Shown: piece after piece, positions 35,591 through 43,920 of the stretch
How positions within the stretch are numbered: the first letter of the stretch is position 1
Layout of the letters: each line of letters begins with the position of its first letter
Source: Pseudomonas anuradhapurensis
GTDB taxonomy: Bacteria; Pseudomonadota; Gammaproteobacteria; Pseudomonadales; Pseudomonadaceae
DNA: 64,000 bases
Reading direction: 5' to 3'
Assembly: GCF_014269225.2 (NCBI RefSeq)
Contig: NZ_CP077097.1
Coordinates: forward strand, 2,491,001-2,555,000
Position numbers and translations under genes: made by a program
The notes under the pieces: generated by a model
What the model saw: the letters and a program-made list of their open reading frames with translations, nothing else
What the model was told of the DNA's origin: nothing
The model's database searches: none

Positions 35591-36617
35591 ACAGCTGTCG
35601 TCGCGGTTACCCGACGGCCCGTGGTTGCAGTCCGCGCGCATCGGCTTCCTGGTGCTCTACGCGGTGACCCTGCTGGCGGCAGTGGGCTGGCTGTTCGGCA
35701 ATGTGCGCCAGGTGGGTCCGGAAAGCCGCGCAGTGGTGTTGCGCCTCGGCGCCGAAGCGCGCATCCAGAATGCCGGCTTGCTGCTGGCATGGCCACAACC
35801 GTTCGAGCAGGTGGTGATGTTGCCCTCGGCGGGGCGGGTTACCGAGCGTCGGGTCGAGGTGCTGCTGCGCTCCGAGCTGGCGCAGAAGTCCGACAAGGAC
35901 GGCACCCTGGCCAGTGACGCCACGGCAGGCTCCGGCTTTCTCCTGACCGGCGATGCCGGCGCCGTGCAGATGGACGTGCGGGTGTTCTACACCGTGACTG
36001 ACCCGTATGCTTTCGCGCGCCAGCGGCCGCATGTCGAGGCCGCCCTGGACCGCCTGGTAGAGCGTAACGCGGTGCTGATCTGCGCCTCGCGCGACATGGA
36101 TGCGATCCTGGTGGCGCGCCCTGAACTGGTTGGGACGGATGCCCAAGTGGCCGAGCACCGCGAACAACTTCGCGGCGACCTCCAGCAGGGCATCAATGCC
36201 AGCTTGGCGCGCCTGCGCTCGGCCGGGGCCAGCCTGGGGGTCGAAGTGGCGCGGGTCGACATCCAGTCCTCCTTGCCTTGGTCCGCGGTCAGTGCGTTCA
36301 ACGCTGTGCTCACCGCCAGCCAGCAGGCCGAGCAGGCGGTGGCAAAAGCCCGCAACGACGCCGCACGGCAACTGCAGCAGGCCACCCAGGCAGCAGACCG
36401 CACCGTACAGGTGGCCCAGGCCGAGGCCAGTGAGCGCCTGGCGCGAGCCCAGGCCGAGACGGCGACGATCGTCGGTTTGACGCAACAGCAGGATCCGCAA
36501 CTGTTGCAACGCCTCTACCAGGAGCGCGTACCGGCAATTCTTGCCCGTGCAGGCGCGGTTACCACCGTCAACAAGGATGATGCCGGGCACATGATCCTGC
36601 AGGGGCCAAAGCCATGA
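35577..36617 (+). CDS. Third SPFH/HflK-HflC-like protein
   Basis: A 346-residue protein starting MAIAEQLSSRLPDGPWLQ, overlapping the preceding gene by 14 bp. One helix (IGFLVLYAVTLLAAVGWLFG) leads into an SPFH-type domain (VRQVGPESRAVVLRLGAEAR; MDVRVFYTVTDPYAFARQR) and a long Ala/Gln-rich coiled coil (ASQQAEQAVAKARNDAARQL). It is more diverged than the previous two. With them it could assemble a hetero-oligomeric cage around a partner, as HflKC does around FtsH. Confidence 0.8.
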   Translation: MAIAEQLSSRLPDGPWLQSARIGFLVLYAVTLLAAVGWLFGNVRQVGPESRAVVLRLGAEARIQNAGLLLAWPQPFEQVVMLPSAGRVTERRVEVLLRSELAQKSDKDGTLASDATAGSGFLLTGDAGAVQMDVRVFYTVTDPYAFARQRPHVEAALDRLVERNAVLICASRDMDAILVARPELVGTDAQVAEHREQLRGDLQQGINASLARLRSAGASLGVEVARVDIQSSLPWSAVSAFNAVLTASQQAEQAVAKARNDAARQLQQATQAADRTVQVAQAEASERLARAQAETATIVGLTQQQDPQLLQRLYQERVPAILARAGAVTTVNKDDAGHMILQGPKP

Positions 36618-36687
36618 GCACAGTGCCTTGCCCACTCGTTCCTTGCCGGGCCGCCCCGGTTCACGTTTATTTCTGGAGCTGTTCGCG

Positions 36688-38682
36688 ATGAGTACCCACC
36701 ACTGCCATGGCCACGGGCATCATCATCACGCCCATACCCATCTCACCTCGGGCTTGCTGTCGCAGGCCGAACGGCGCACGGCCGGCCGCCAGCTGATCCT
36801 GGCAATGCTGGCGCTGGGGCTTCTGGGGTTGGGGCTGGTCTGGCGCTGGCTGGCACCGACCCAGGAAGGGGTCAGCCAGATGCTCCTGGGCGTTGCCTCG
36901 CTACTGGTAGCCATCCCGGTTTTGCGCGCGTCGTGGCACAGCCTGCTGCATCCTAGCCTGCACGGTATCACCGACCAGCTTATCGGCTTGGCCATGCTGG
37001 GCGCCTGGGCGACCGGTGACCTGGCCACCGCGGCACTGCTGCCAATCATCATGATCTTTGGCCATGTCCTCGAAGAGCGCAGCGTGCTGGGTGCGCAGGA
37101 AGCCATTGCCGCGCTTGGGCAACTGACCCGCAGCCATGCGCGCCTGATCGGTGCCGATGGCCAGGTGCGCGAGGTCGATAACGCCAGCCTTGCGCCTGGC
37201 GACCAGGTCGAGGTCCGTGCCGGCGACCGTGTGCCCGCCGATGGCCGGGTCGTCGCAGGGCAGGCCAGCCTCGATACTGCGGCCATCACCGGTGAGTCGG
37301 TCCCGCAGGAAGTCAGCCCTGGCATGGATATCCATGGTGGCTCGATCAACCTCGATGGCCTGTTGCGCGTGGAGGTGACCCGCGTCGGCGAGGACTCTAC
37401 CTTGGGCAAGGTGATCGCGCTGATGCAGCGCGCCGAACAGGCCAAGCCGCCAATCACGCGGCTGCTCGAGCGGTACGCTGGGCGCTACATGGTTCTGGTG
37501 CTGCTGATCGCCGCCGCGACCTGGTTCATTACCCGCGATGCGCAGGCCATGCTGGCCGTGTTGGTGGCGGCTTGCCCGTGTGCATTGGTGCTGTCCGCGC
37601 CGGCGACAGCGGTGGCAGGCATTGCCGTTGCTGCTCGGCACGGCATCCTGATTCGCGGGTCGGCCTTTCTCGAAGAGCTCGCCGACCTGTCTTCGCTGGT
37701 GATCGACAAGACTGGCACCCTGACCTACGGCGACCTGCGCCTGCACAGCGTGGTCGGCCTCTCGAGCCAGTTGTCGCAGGCCGCTGTCATCGAGCTGGCC
37801 GCCAGTCTCGGTGCGGCCAGCAGCCACCCGGTCAGCCGGGCCCTGGCGTCGTTGCTGGCGCACGACCGGTATCTGCCGCTGGTGGATGTTCAGGAGCGCC
37901 AGGGCTTTGGCGTAGTGGCCCGCGCGGTCGAGGGCGAAGCCGCATTGGGCCGCCCGGAGCTGTTCAGCCAGTTGGGCATTGAAGTGCCCACGCTGCCTGA
38001 ACATGATGGCCCGATTGCTGGCTTGGCCCTGAATGGCCGGTTTCTGGCCTGGCTGCTCCTGGCCGACAATGTGCGCGCCGAAGCCGCCGAGGCGATGCAG
38101 CAGTTGCGAGAACTGGGCCTTGAGCGCCAATTGCTGTTGACCGGTGACCGCAAGCGTGTGGCCGAATCGATCGCCGCCCAGGTTGGTATCGCGCGGGTGG
38201 TAGCCGAAGCACTGCCAGAAGACAAAATGCATCAGGTCAACCATGAGCTGCAGATTGGCCTGCGGCCGCTGGTAGTCGGAGATGGCATCAATGATTCACT
38301 GGCGCTGAAAGCCGGTGTGGTGGGGGTGGCGATCGGTGCGGGCGGCGCTGATATCGCGCTGGCCGCAGCGGATATCGTGCTGATCAACGGTGACCTGCGG
38401 CGCCTGGGCACCTGCATCCGCCTCAGCCGCCGCTGCCGCCGCACCCTGCAGGTGAACGTGCTGATCGGCCTGGGCTGGACCTTGGCCATTGTCGTGGCGG
38501 CAGCGTTTGGCATCCTCGGGGCAGCAGGGGCAATGGTCGCGGCGTTGTTGCACAACCTCAGCACATTGCTGGTGTTGACCAATTCCGGGCGTCTTTTACG
38601 TTATGACGAGAGGCACAGGGAGCACAGCCGCCTGTTGCCAGCCCCGGAACCACGCTCCGCTCATGCCGGCGGCGCCCGGTAG
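36688..38682 (+). CDS. Heavy-metal P1B-type ATPase with His-rich N-terminus
   Basis: A 664-residue pump beginning MSTHHCHGHGHHHHAHTH: ten His in the first 18 residues, and no CxxC metal-binding domain. The translocation motif is C296-P-C298 (AACPCALVLSAPATAVAG), the phosphorylated Asp is Asp340 in DKTGTLTYGD, the TGES loop is at 201-204, an SSHPVSRAL motif gives the P1B His-Pro, and GDGINDSLALK is intact. The last helices carry HNLSTLLVLTNSGRLLR, unlike the Asp-containing zinc type, so the ion is uncertain. It follows the SPFH genes by 70 bp with its own TCTGGAG site. The tail overlaps the convergent GGDEF gene by 22 bp. Confidence 0.9.
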   Translation: MSTHHCHGHGHHHHAHTHLTSGLLSQAERRTAGRQLILAMLALGLLGLGLVWRWLAPTQEGVSQMLLGVASLLVAIPVLRASWHSLLHPSLHGITDQLIGLAMLGAWATGDLATAALLPIIMIFGHVLEERSVLGAQEAIAALGQLTRSHARLIGADGQVREVDNASLAPGDQVEVRAGDRVPADGRVVAGQASLDTAAITGESVPQEVSPGMDIHGGSINLDGLLRVEVTRVGEDSTLGKVIALMQRAEQAKPPITRLLERYAGRYMVLVLLIAAATWFITRDAQAMLAVLVAACPCALVLSAPATAVAGIAVAARHGILIRGSAFLEELADLSSLVIDKTGTLTYGDLRLHSVVGLSSQLSQAAVIELAASLGAASSHPVSRALASLLAHDRYLPLVDVQERQGFGVVARAVEGEAALGRPELFSQLGIEVPTLPEHDGPIAGLALNGRFLAWLLLADNVRAEAAEAMQQLRELGLERQLLLTGDRKRVAESIAAQVGIARVVAEALPEDKMHQVNHELQIGLRPLVVGDGINDSLALKAGVVGVAIGAGGADIALAAADIVLINGDLRRLGTCIRLSRRCRRTLQVNVLIGLGWTLAIVVAAAFGILGAAGAMVAALLHNLSTLLVLTNSGRLLRYDERHREHSRLLPAPEPRSAHAGGAR

Positions 38683-39698
38683 ACGACCTGGTCACGCCCT
38701 TGCTGTTTGGCCATGTAGAGCCCTGTGTCGGCGCGGTTCAGCGCATCCTCCATCGTTTCGGCGTTGGCGAACAGGGTGCAGCCTATGCTCAGGCTGACGT
38801 TCAATTGACCGTTGGCCAACTGCATCGGTGCGCTACCGACCAGTTCACGGATTCGTTCGGCGATGCGCCGCAGCTCTTCGCCGTCCTTGACCTGCAATAT
38901 GGCGACAAATTCTTCACCGCCATGGCGCACCAGCAGGTCATCGGGGCGAAGTGCCGCGCGCAGACGCCGGGCACATTCGCAGAGCACTTTGTCGCCGCCG
39001 GAATGGCCGTACCGGTCATTGATGGATTTGAAATGATCCAGGTCTGCATAAATTGCACCCAGCTGTAAGCCATTCTGTTCGGCCAATCGCCGCTGATGCC
39101 CTTCAAAGGCCGCCAACGCGCCGCGGTTCCACAGTTGAGTCAGCGGATCGAGCAAGGCTTTGCGCTGCTCGCGATCCATTTCAAGGCGTAGATCGCGGTT
39201 GACCTGCGCCAGGGCCCGTAGTTGCAGGTAGCCTTCCGCGAGTGTGGCCAGGTCCTTGAAATTCGCTTGCTGGGCTTTGCTGAGCTCACGCGGGCGAGGG
39301 TCGAACATGCACAGCGTACCGATGGCTTTGCCGTTTCCGGCGCGCAAGGGGTGGCCGGCATAGAAGCGGATATAGGGTGCGTTGAGTACCAGCGGGTTGT
39401 CGACGAAGCGCGTATCGTGCCTGGCATCCGGGACCATCAAGGTATCTTCGCCGAGAATGGCGTAGCCGCAGAAGGAGACACTGCGCGTCGTCTCGCTGGC
39501 CTCGAGCCCTATACGCGCCTTGAACCACTGGCGGTCCTGATCGATGAGGCTGATAAGCACCGTGTCGACGTGGGCCAGGTCCTGGGTGAGCCGCACCAGG
39601 GTATCGAGGTAATGCTCGGCAGGCGTGTCGACCAGGTTCATGTCGTCGAGTGTGCGCTGGCGCAGCGCTTCGTCTACGGGCAAGGGGCAAGCTGGCAT
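38661..39698 (-). CDS. GAF-GGDEF diguanylate cyclase
   Basis: A 345-residue cytoplasmic protein starting MPACPLPVDEALRQRTLDD after a GGAGACC site. Residues about 20-165 form a GAF domain (IGLEASETTRSVSFCGYAIL; YAGHPLRAGNGKAIGTLCMF). The C-terminal GGDEF domain has the active-site motif GGEEF (RHGGEEFVAIL) and the upstream DPLTQLWNRGAL, so cyclic-di-GMP synthesis is expected. No inhibitory RxxD is obvious. It converges on the ATPase gene with a 22-bp overlap. Confidence 0.9.
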   Translation of the reverse strand: MPACPLPVDEALRQRTLDDMNLVDTPAEHYLDTLVRLTQDLAHVDTVLISLIDQDRQWFKARIGLEASETTRSVSFCGYAILGEDTLMVPDARHDTRFVDNPLVLNAPYIRFYAGHPLRAGNGKAIGTLCMFDPRPRELSKAQQANFKDLATLAEGYLQLRALAQVNRDLRLEMDREQRKALLDPLTQLWNRGALAAFEGHQRRLAEQNGLQLGAIYADLDHFKSINDRYGHSGGDKVLCECARRLRAALRPDDLLVRHGGEEFVAILQVKDGEELRRIAERIRELVGSAPMQLANGQLNVSLSIGCTLFANAETMEDALNRADTGLYMAKQQGRDQVVYRAPPA

Positions 39699-39774
39699 AT
39701 CAGGTCTCCATTCCTCGGTTCGCTGCTTCTGGAACTGGCATCTAGGTACGACGATAAAACAAGCACAGCATAGG

Positions 39775-40440
39775 TCATGACAGCGGAACGATAAGTTCAG
39801 CGCCCTGGTTGCGCACATTTCCCACGGCCGGGCTCACCCGGTACCATTCGAAGTGCTCTGCGGGCTCACCCAGGTTGAGCACCAGTTGCTCCGCCTGCTC
39901 GCTCGGCATGGCGGCGACGATCCACGCGCGAGCCAGTTCTGGCGAGAGCACGACAGGCCTGCGGTCGTGCACATCCACCAGGCCGCCTTGGGCATCGGCG
40001 GTGATGATCACGAAGCCGTCGCAGGCGGTGCCGGCAAATTGGCCAATCGATGCACACAGGGCAGGGCGCCCATCCCGGCGGCGGATGTAATAGGGCTGTT
40101 TCCGCGGCCCGCCTTCATCGACCCATTCATACCAGCCGTCGACTGGCGTGATCGCCCGGTACGGCCAGATAGCCCGGAAGAAAGCGCCGTGCGCCACTTT
40201 TTCCACACGGGCATTGATCGGCGCTGCGCGGTCAGTCGCCCAGTGTGGCCGCCATCCCCATTTCACCAGGTCTGCGCGCAGGCCAGCGTCATCCACCCGC
40301 AGCACGGCCACCGGCGTTGTCGGCGCGATGTTGTAGCGACCCAGGGGCTGCTCGCCGACATTGTTCTGCCAGGCCCCCGGCAAGCTCAGGGCGGTAACGA
40401 AGTCATGGATGCCGCGGTACTGGCTGAGCCTGCCACACAT
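39775..40440 (-). CDS. yedK: SOS response-associated peptidase/abasic-site protein (YedK/HMCES)
   Basis: A 221-residue SRAP protein that crosslinks through Cys2 to abasic sites in single-stranded DNA. Conserved residues are all visible: Cys2 (MCGRLSQY), Asn76 (PINARVEK), Glu105 (GWYEW) and His158 (DVHDRRPVV). A strong LexA box lies about 80 bp upstream, between this gene and the divergent ORF at 40549. A diverged 3' fragment of a second copy lies at 32273-32485. Confidence 0.95.
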   Translation of the reverse strand: MCGRLSQYRGIHDFVTALSLPGAWQNNVGEQPLGRYNIAPTTPVAVLRVDDAGLRADLVKWGWRPHWATDRAAPINARVEKVAHGAFFRAIWPYRAITPVDGWYEWVDEGGPRKQPYYIRRRDGRPALCASIGQFAGTACDGFVIITADAQGGLVDVHDRRPVVLSPELARAWIVAAMPSEQAEQLVLNLGEPAEHFEWYRVSPAVGNVRNQGAELIVPLS

Positions 40441-40519
40441 ACGTCGCCCTCCTGCCTTGGCGAGTAAGCATAGCCCGCCGAATGGTACTGGTGCGGTGCT
40501 GTCTGTGGGTGCTCAAATA

Positions 40520-40535
40520 CTGTATCGATATACAG
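40520..40535 (+). promoter_or_regulatory. LexA (SOS) box between yedK and the 40549 gene
   Basis: CTGTATCGATATACAG, a near-perfect CTG-N10-CAG palindrome. It ends 13 bp before the ATG of the 97-residue ORF on the plus strand and starts 80 bp from the yedK ATG on the other, so direct repression of the plus-strand gene is the stronger prediction. Confidence 0.85.
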
Positions 40536-40548
40536 CATCTGGTGCAGC

Positions 40549-40842
40549 ATGTATTTCCTCATCGTACGCCGCCGGGCGCGCGGCATCGCCATACCGTCCG
40601 ACCAGTTGAGAAAGGTGCCGGCATTACGCGCCGACGTTCACATTGGCGATCACCACAGCGAACCGCTGGGGCGGGTTTCCACCCAGGCCTGGGTGTTCAA
40701 CCCGACGCCCGGGCCCGACATCATTCCGCGGCTGCACGATGCCAAGGTCAACGGCATGGCCCAGCTCGGGATGAACATCAATGGCGTCGAGGAGATCGAC
40801 GGCGTGCTGTTCGCCCAGTCCTGGTGGTGCCGGGCGGAATGA
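40549..40842 (+). CDS. Uncharacterised LexA-controlled protein
   Basis: A 97-residue protein (MYFLIVRRRARGIAIPSDQL; ends GVLFAQSWWCRAE). No signal peptide or membrane segment; the central part (RVSTQAWVFNPTPGPDIIPR) is neutral and aromatic. I do not recognise the family. Placement immediately behind a LexA box implies induction by DNA damage. It is followed by a 21-codon ORF and a phage-type gene that may be co-transcribed. Confidence 0.65.
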   Translation: MYFLIVRRRARGIAIPSDQLRKVPALRADVHIGDHHSEPLGRVSTQAWVFNPTPGPDIIPRLHDAKVNGMAQLGMNINGVEEIDGVLFAQSWWCRAE

Positions 40843-40899
40843 CGAGCAGATTGCGGCAAGCTGCCATTTGGCGGGGATTTTCCTGCCTGGAGAAAACTC

Positions 40900-40965
40900 A
40901 TGGGTTGCGCCGTCATCAACAGCAGTGACGGCAGTACGGATCAAGCGGTACAGGAGGGCTCCTGA
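40900..40965 (+). CDS. Possible 21-residue peptide upstream of the phage-type gene
   Basis: A short ORF (MGCAVINSSDGSTDQAVQEG plus one Ser) with a good site, GGAGAAAACTC before the ATG. Its stop overlaps the next start (TGATG), so it could be a coupling leader. Too short for family recognition. Confidence 0.35.
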   Translation: MGCAVINSSDGSTDQAVQEGS

Positions 40966-41411
40966 TGAGTACGCCACGTGGCATACGCAACAACAACCCC
41001 GGCAACATCGACTTCAACCCGCGCAACCCCTGGCAAGGGCAGCTGGGCATGGAAGAGGGCGTGGCGCGGCCGCGCTTCGCGCGTTTCGACCAGCCGGAAA
41101 ACGGCATCCGCGCCCTTGCCAAGCTGCTCATCAACTATCGCGGCAAGGACGGTATGCCCGGCTTGGGCGCAAAAGGCATCGATACCGTGCTCGAGGCCAT
41201 CAGCCGCTGGGCGCCGACTAGCGAGAACGACACTCGCGCCTATGCCGAAGCGGTGGCCCGCAACCTGGGCGTGCGCAGCACCGAGCCGATCGACCTCAGG
41301 CACCCCGCTACGCTGCGGGCGATGGTGCTTGGCATCATCATTCAAGAGAACGGTGACAACCCTTACAAGGCGCAGGTGATCGACGAGGGGGTGCGCAGGG
41401 CGCTCTTGTGA
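40965..41411 (+). CDS. Phage-type structural/cell-wall protein ('RGIRNNNPGNI' family)
   Basis: A 148-residue protein with a strong ribosome site (CAGGAGGG). The N-terminal RGIRNNNPGNIDFNPRNPWQ and FARFDQPENGIRALAKLLIN are the hallmark of a family annotated as phage virion structural protein P5-like, often associated with peptidoglycan-degrading tails. Full length for the family. Its position behind a LexA-controlled gene suggests a SOS-linked, phage-derived function such as lysis, but this is not proven. Confidence 0.7.
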   Translation: MSTPRGIRNNNPGNIDFNPRNPWQGQLGMEEGVARPRFARFDQPENGIRALAKLLINYRGKDGMPGLGAKGIDTVLEAISRWAPTSENDTRAYAEAVARNLGVRSTEPIDLRHPATLRAMVLGIIIQENGDNPYKAQVIDEGVRRALL

Positions 41412-41453
41412 CGGGCCAATCGTCTTTGCGTTGTGCTGGCTGGAACCCTTGGG

Positions 41454-42821
41454 TCAGCCTGCCACTGCGGGTGCTGGCTGAGCGCTGCCGGCCTCCTCGG
41501 GAATCCTGACGAACACGCTGTATTTGCCGCCTTCCATTTCTTCGAAGGCAATCAGTTTCTTTACCAGCAGGCCGCTCAGGACCTTGCCGGCATTCAACAG
41601 CAGCATGCCGTTGTCGGCATGAAGGTTACGCGCCAATATCATGCCTTCGGCCAACTCGTGCGTGCCCAACACCTTGATGGCCGGGTCGGTCAAGGTGATG
41701 TCGCGCATATACTCGGCGCAGACGTTGACGAAATCTTCCACCAGCTCTGGGTCGTACAACTTTCCGGCATATTTGCGAATGTACAGCAGGGCTTCATCGC
41801 TATTGAGCTGGCGCTCCAGGACCAGCCCGCGCTGCAACTCGATGAAGTCCACGGCCATTTTCAGCCAGCGGGCCCCCAATGGAATTGCCTCGCCCTTTAG
41901 ATGGCCCGGAAAACCGCTGCCGTCCCAGCGTTCCTGGTGGTGCAGGATGAGTTGCGCGGCTTCTTTCATGGGGTCCAGGGTCATGACCAGCGCTTCGCTC
42001 TGTTTCGGGTATGAGCGGTACAGTTCGCGTTCCTGGGGTGCAATGAGGTCGGCTGGGCAGGTGAGCATGCTGTCGGTCCAGCTCATCTTGCCGATGTTGT
42101 ACAGCGCAGCCGCCATGGTCAGGTTGCGGCAGGTCGCGTCGTCCAGCTTATGGCTGGTGCAGTACACCTGTATCAGGTCGATGACTTGCCGGTTGGTCTG
42201 CTTGGCCTTGGGCAGGCGCATGTTGCCCAATTGCGAAAAGAATTCGGTGCTGGTCACGTAACTGCGCTTGAGCTCTTCATAGGCAAGGTCAAGCATGTCG
42301 GCGGTCTGCTGCAATTCGGCGGTGCGTGCGGCTACGCGCTGTTCAAGGCTCTCGTTGAGTGCCTTGAGTTGCTGGAGCTGAACCCGAGTGAGTTGTTCCA
42401 GGCGTTTTCGCTCGCTTTCCGAATGTTGGTGGGCCAGCGCCTGACGCAAGGCGACCAGCAGCTCTTCGTCATTCCAGGGTTTGCTGATGTAACGATAGAT
42501 ATGCCCGTCGTTGATGGCCTTCGCGATGGTGTCGGTATCAGCGTAACCGGTCAGCAGAATGCGCAACGTGTCGGGATACCGCTCATGCACGTGCGCCAAT
42601 AGCGTGGCACCGTCCATGTTCGGCATACGTGCATCGCTCATCACCAGGTTGATCGGGCGCTGTTGGAGAAGCTGCAGGGCATCGGCGCCGCTTTCGGCTA
42701 GGAGGACTTCGTACGGCTGGCTGCGTAGCAAACGACGAAGGCTGTTGAGAATCGAGGGTTCGTCGTCCACCAGAAGTACTACGGGCTTGTCTGTGGTGCC
42801 ATCGGTAACGGGTTGCTCCAT
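41454..42821 (-). CDS. Response regulator with degenerate HD-GYP domain
   Basis: A 455-residue protein. The receiver domain has Asp63 as phosphorylation site (NLVMSDARMPNMDG) with acidic pair VDDEPS. A coiled-coil linker (ERKRLEQLTRVQLQQLKALN) precedes an HD-GYP-like domain in which the HD pair is replaced by Tyr-Asn (AALYNIGKM) and the following HxxxG His is also lost, while HHQERWDGSGFP remains. Cyclic-di-GMP hydrolysis is therefore doubtful. It is divergent from the peroxidase/histidine kinase pair, its likely sensor partner. Confidence 0.88.
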   Translation of the reverse strand: MEQPVTDGTTDKPVVLLVDDEPSILNSLRRLLRSQPYEVLLAESGADALQLLQQRPINLVMSDARMPNMDGATLLAHVHERYPDTLRILLTGYADTDTIAKAINDGHIYRYISKPWNDEELLVALRQALAHQHSESERKRLEQLTRVQLQQLKALNESLEQRVAARTAELQQTADMLDLAYEELKRSYVTSTEFFSQLGNMRLPKAKQTNRQVIDLIQVYCTSHKLDDATCRNLTMAAALYNIGKMSWTDSMLTCPADLIAPQERELYRSYPKQSEALVMTLDPMKEAAQLILHHQERWDGSGFPGHLKGEAIPLGARWLKMAVDFIELQRGLVLERQLNSDEALLYIRKYAGKLYDPELVEDFVNVCAEYMRDITLTDPAIKVLGTHELAEGMILARNLHADNGMLLLNAGKVLSGLLVKKLIAFEEMEGGKYSVFVRIPEEAGSAQPAPAVAG

Positions 42822-42957
42822 GAATCGCTCCTTGCCGGTTTCAGCCAGACTGCTCCCTGGCTACAGCCTAGATGACATTTGCTTCTGCCGTTAGCTTTTG
42901 TCGGTTGGCCTCACTATGCTCGGAGGCAACGTGCATCTCGCCAGGGAGGGTTGTGCT

Positions 42958-43920
42958 GTGCCGACCAGTCTGCAGCTTCGCATCATTGCCACGCTGCTTG
43001 TGCCGTTGCCGGCATTGGCGTTGGCCCAGAACATCGGTGGGCCACTCACGCCGCTGCCGGCAGTACCGAAGCTTGACCCCGCGCGGGTAGAGCTGGGCCG
43101 CAAGTTGTTCAATGACGCACGATTGTCGCCTGACAACAGCCAATCCTGCGCCGATTGCCATCGCCTGGATCGGGGGGGCGCTGACGGGCAGGCCCGCTCG
43201 TCAGGTGCCGATGGCAAGCCTTTGGCGGTCAATACCCCCAGCGTTTTTAATGCCAGCCTGAACTTCCTGCAGTTCTGGGATGGGCGTGCGCAATCGTTTG
43301 AGGGGCTGGTACACCTGGTTAGCGGCAGTTCGACCGAAAAGGACAATGACTGGGGAGCGGTCGTCCAACGCATTGCCAACGACCCGGCCTATCGCGCCGG
43401 GTTTGCCGACGCCTATCGCCAGCCAGTGACCGCCCGCGGCATCGAAGACGCACTGGTTGCCTACCAGCGCACCCTGTTGACACCGGATTCACGCTTTGAT
43501 CGATACCTGCAGGGAGACACCAGCAGCCTCAGCCTGGATGAGAAGCATGGCTACCAACGCTTCCAGGAATACGGATGTATCGCCTGCCACCAAGGCGTGA
43601 ACATTGGTGGCAACATGCTGCAGAAACTCGGCGTTTTCGATGATTATTTCGCCAACCGTGGCAACGTTACGCAGGCGGATAAAGGGCGCTACAACGTGAC
43701 CGGCGACCCGGAGGACCTGTACCTGTTCAAGGTCCCCAGCCTGCGAAACGTAGCGGTCACAGCCCCTTACTTTCATGACGGTTCGGCACCTACCCTGGAA
43801 GCCGCTGTCGACGCCATGTTCCATTATCAGTTGGGGCGCACGCCAAGAGACGGTGACAAAGCGCTGATCATCAAGTTTCTCCAGACCCTCACCGGCCAGT
43901 GGGAGGGCAAACCGCTATGA
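42958..43920 (+). CDS. Di-haem cytochrome c peroxidase/MauG-like protein
   Basis: A periplasmic protein of about 320 residues, taken from the GTG after AGGGAGGG; an ATG 60 bp upstream is possible. The signal peptide is RIIATLLVPLPALALA. Two haem sites are present, CADCH and CIACH, with the RKLFNDARLS and VPSLRNVAVTAPYFHDGS blocks of bacterial cytochrome c peroxidases. It reduces hydrogen peroxide or acts as a MauG-like redox protein. Its stop overlaps the histidine kinase start (ATGA), so the peroxidase and sensor are made together. Confidence 0.9.
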   Translation: MPTSLQLRIIATLLVPLPALALAQNIGGPLTPLPAVPKLDPARVELGRKLFNDARLSPDNSQSCADCHRLDRGGADGQARSSGADGKPLAVNTPSVFNASLNFLQFWDGRAQSFEGLVHLVSGSSTEKDNDWGAVVQRIANDPAYRAGFADAYRQPVTARGIEDALVAYQRTLLTPDSRFDRYLQGDTSSLSLDEKHGYQRFQEYGCIACHQGVNIGGNMLQKLGVFDDYFANRGNVTQADKGRYNVTGDPEDLYLFKVPSLRNVAVTAPYFHDGSAPTLEAAVDAMFHYQLGRTPRDGDKALIIKFLQTLTGQWEGKPL

